7,815 bases of DNA, taken from Kiritimatiellia bacterium (GTDB lineage Bacteria > Verrucomicrobiota > Kiritimatiellia > RFP12 > UBA3636). The notes beneath the pieces are model-generated. The model was given only the letters and a program-made list of their open reading frames with translations. It did not search any database and was not told the origin of the DNA. Numbering within the stretch: position 1 is the first letter of the stretch; every line of letters starts with the position of its first letter. The position numbers and the translations under genes were made by a program. Positions 6,928 through 7,815 of the stretch are shown one piece after another. The DNA lies in NCBI GenBank assembly GCA_016295275.1, contig JAEDLN010000109.1, positions 1 through 7,815 of the forward strand. Reading direction: 5' to 3'.

Positions 6928-7500
6928 TTAACGGCGCCCCATGACGCGATCGGCATACTCGCCGGAACGCGTATCAATGCGAATCCAGTCGTTTTCGTTG
7001 ACGAAAATCGGCACCTTCAACTCGTACCCGCCCGCAACACGGGCGTTCTTCATGACCTTGCCGGCTGCCGTATTGCCCTTGGCACCGGCATCGCACCACT
7101 CGATCTTGCGCTCGATGAAGGTCGGAAGATTGACTTCAACCGGATTGCCGTCCAAAAAGAGAATGCGGCACTCGATGTTGTCTTCCAAGAAATATTTCTT
7201 GTCGCCCATCACATCGGCAGGAACCGAAATTTCATTGTAGTCGGCATCCGAAAAGATGAAATTGACACCATCGTCATACGAGAAGTTGACCGTCTTTTCG
7301 GAGAGATCGAGCTCATCGAAAACATCGTTTTCACGAAAGTTCTTGACGAACGTGTTGCCCGTCAACATGTGCTTGAGACGGCACGTGTAGATGGACTGCC
7401 CCTTGCCGGGCTTCGTGAAATTGTACTCGGTAATCGTATAGGGCTGCCCCTCAAAACGGAGTTTTAACCCTTTGCGCAAATCGGATGCAGTGTAAGGCAT
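6928..7500 (-). CDS. efp: Elongation factor P
   Basis: This is translation elongation factor P, which binds the ribosome between the P and E sites and relieves stalling at consecutive prolines. The 190-residue product has the usual family length. An N-terminal KOW-like domain (about residues 1-63) carries the PGKGQ loop at 31-35, so Lys33 is the expected modification site, of the beta-lysyl (EpmA) type rather than the arginine type. Two OB-fold domains follow (about 67-127 and 130-187). The C-terminal domain shows the family signature around KNARVAGGYELKVPIFVNE and ends in an RSGEYADRV stretch. The start is the ATG at 7500, because MPYTASDLRKG aligns with the normal EF-P N-terminus. The frame stays open to 7632, but that would run upstream of the promoter. 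No Shine-Dalgarno sequence precedes the ATG; the region is AT-rich. It is first in the probable operon, 5 nt before the next gene. Confidence 0.97.
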   Translation of the reverse strand: MPYTASDLRKGLKLRFEGQPYTITEYNFTKPGKGQSIYTCRLKHMLTGNTFVKNFRENDVFDELDLSEKTVNFSYDDGVNFIFSDADYNEISVPADVMGDKKYFLEDNIECRILFLDGNPVEVNLPTFIERKIEWCDAGAKGNTAAGKVMKNARVAGGYELKVPIFVNENDWIRIDTRSGEYADRVMGRR

Positions 7501-7537
7501 AATAAATACTGTAAATTCGGCTGAACAATCGAATAAA

Positions 7538-7560
7538 CCCCGAAAGAAAACTTCGAGGGG
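7538..7560 (-). promoter_or_regulatory. Possible leader hairpin upstream of efp
   Basis: In the predicted transcript a CCCC-type arm and CGAAG pair with CTTTCGGGG around a short T-rich loop, with one or two bulges. TTTATT follows at once. The shape resembles a weak intrinsic terminator or attenuator, but the stem is imperfect and the U-run is broken by A. It could also be only a leader structure. Confidence 0.3.
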
Positions 7561-7575
7561 CGTAAAGATACAAGG

Positions 7576-7604
7576 ATCATATCGAAAAACCGAATGACGG
7601 TCAA
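7576..7604 (-). promoter_or_regulatory. Sigma70-type promoter of the efp operon
   Basis: On the minus strand a -35 box TTGACC (7604-7599) and a -10 box TATGAT (7581-7576) are separated by exactly 17 nt. Each differs from the consensus by one base. Transcription would begin near 7569, giving a leader of about 70 nt before the efp ATG. I saw no comparable promoter before the five downstream genes, so it probably drives the whole cluster. Confidence 0.8.
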
Positions 7605-7609
7605 CGCCA

Positions 7610-7619
7610 GTTTGCAAAC
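7610..7619. promoter_or_regulatory. 10-bp palindrome next to the -35 box
   Basis: GTTTGCAAAC is a perfect palindrome, with its near edge 5 nt upstream of the -35 box of the efp promoter. This is a position where an activator or repressor dimer could bind. A palindrome this short can occur by chance, and I do not recognise a specific regulator. Confidence 0.3.
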
Positions 7620-7633
7620 CAACCTTTCCCAAC

Positions 7634-7648
7634 TTTTTTTTTTTTTTT
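7634..7648. repeat. Homopolymer of 15 T (A15 on the transcribed side)
   Basis: An uninterrupted run of 15 T on the plus strand reads as A15 on the strand of the operon, about 30 bp upstream of the -35 box. A-tracts in this area can bend DNA or act like an UP element. A run this long is also prone to slippage. No hairpin good enough for a plus-strand terminator precedes it. Confidence 0.7.
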
Positions 7649-7772
7649 AGCCGACACTCATCGCCGACATGTCCCGCCCCCTCCTACGCCCACGCCCGCG
7701 CACTCCACGCTCACGCTCCGTGTCCCTCGTCGTGCCCCCCGCACCCCTGCACCCCTCGCGCCCACGCTCGTG
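7649..7772. other. C-rich intergenic stretch without a gene
   Basis: This part of the 315-nt right flank is strongly C-rich on the plus strand and of low complexity. A degenerate direct repeat of about 14 nt (CACGCTCCGTGTCCC at 7712-7726, CACGCTCGTGTCCC at 7763-7776) occurs about 50 nt apart. No coding region, tRNA or promoter could be supported here. Confidence 0.5.
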
Positions 7773-7815
7773 TCCCGTTGCGGTAGGGCGCGATGTCCCC
7801 ATCGCGCCGCCGCGC
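7773..7815. repeat. Hairpin repeat at the right edge
   Basis: GGCGCGATG (7787-7795) and CATCGCGCC (7800-7808) form a perfect 9-bp stem with a TCCC loop (GGGA on the minus strand, a GNRA-type tetraloop). The preceding 23 nt (7773-7795) match 155-177 at 21 of 23 positions. The 19 nt at 7797-7815 match 124-142 exactly. The element probably continues beyond the window. Confidence 0.7.

Noticed and set aside
6685..7467. 260-residue plus-strand frame over EF-P
   Set aside because: The minus-strand frame is unmistakably EF-P over its whole length, and the plus frame shows no family features.
7501..7632. N-terminal extension of EF-P to 7632
   Set aside because: The extra 44 residues do not belong to the EF-P family and would require translation from upstream of the predicted promoter.
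7634..7648. Plus-strand intrinsic terminator using the T15 run
   Set aside because: No GC-rich stem directly precedes the run, and no plus-strand gene ends nearby.
7681..7776. CRISPR-like short repeats in the right flank
   Set aside because: The repeated units are about 14 nt, inexact, only two in number, and set in low-complexity C-rich DNA without regular spacers.

Overview
The window holds six genes, all on the minus strand, read from right to left as one probable operon. The order is elongation factor P (7500-6928), a secreted TIGR03790-family protein (6922-5420), a TPR/coiled-coil/LysM lipoprotein (5423-4605), a VTC-domain polyphosphate polymerase-like protein (4558-3794), a DUF4956 membrane protein (3797-3087) and a 948-residue membrane-anchored LamG/CotH-kinase protein (3056-210). 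Spacing is tight: a 5-nt gap, a 4-nt ATGA overlap, a 46-nt gap, another 4-nt ATGA overlap, and a 30-nt gap. A well-formed sigma70-type promoter (TTGACC, 17-nt spacer, TATGAT) lies upstream of the first gene, and no other convincing promoter was seen inside the cluster.

The organism is probably a Gram-negative member of the PVC group, most likely Verrucomicrobiota or a close relative. This is an inference. It rests on the TIGR03790 family (known to be sporadic and linked to PEP-CTERM/exosortase genomes), large LamG-CotH proteins, the moderately high GC coding sequence, and GC-rich hairpin repeats between genes. No 16S or other phylogenetic marker beyond EF-P is present.

The last three genes form the most interesting module. 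The VTC protein is soluble and keeps the full set of basic and acidic residues expected of a polyphosphate polymerase. It is translationally coupled to a small integral membrane protein with the DUF4956 signature, which is followed by an atypical protein kinase of the CotH family whose catalytic part should lie outside the cytoplasm. I propose, as inference, a split bacterial counterpart of the yeast VTC synthase-translocase working with an extracytoplasmic kinase. The two genes before it encode exported proteins: one secreted, one probably an outer-membrane lipoprotein with a peptidoglycan-binding LysM domain. Five of the six genes therefore look devoted to the cell envelope or polyphosphate, and EF-P is the housekeeping exception.

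The flanks carry no supported genes. The left flank (1-209) is very GC-rich and holds three perfect small hairpins plus two motifs that recur at the right end. The right flank (7501-7815) holds the EF-P leader and promoter, a 10-bp palindrome, a run of 15 T, a C-rich low-complexity stretch, and a 9-bp hairpin repeat at the window edge. The shared motifs at both ends suggest a dispersed intergenic repeat family.
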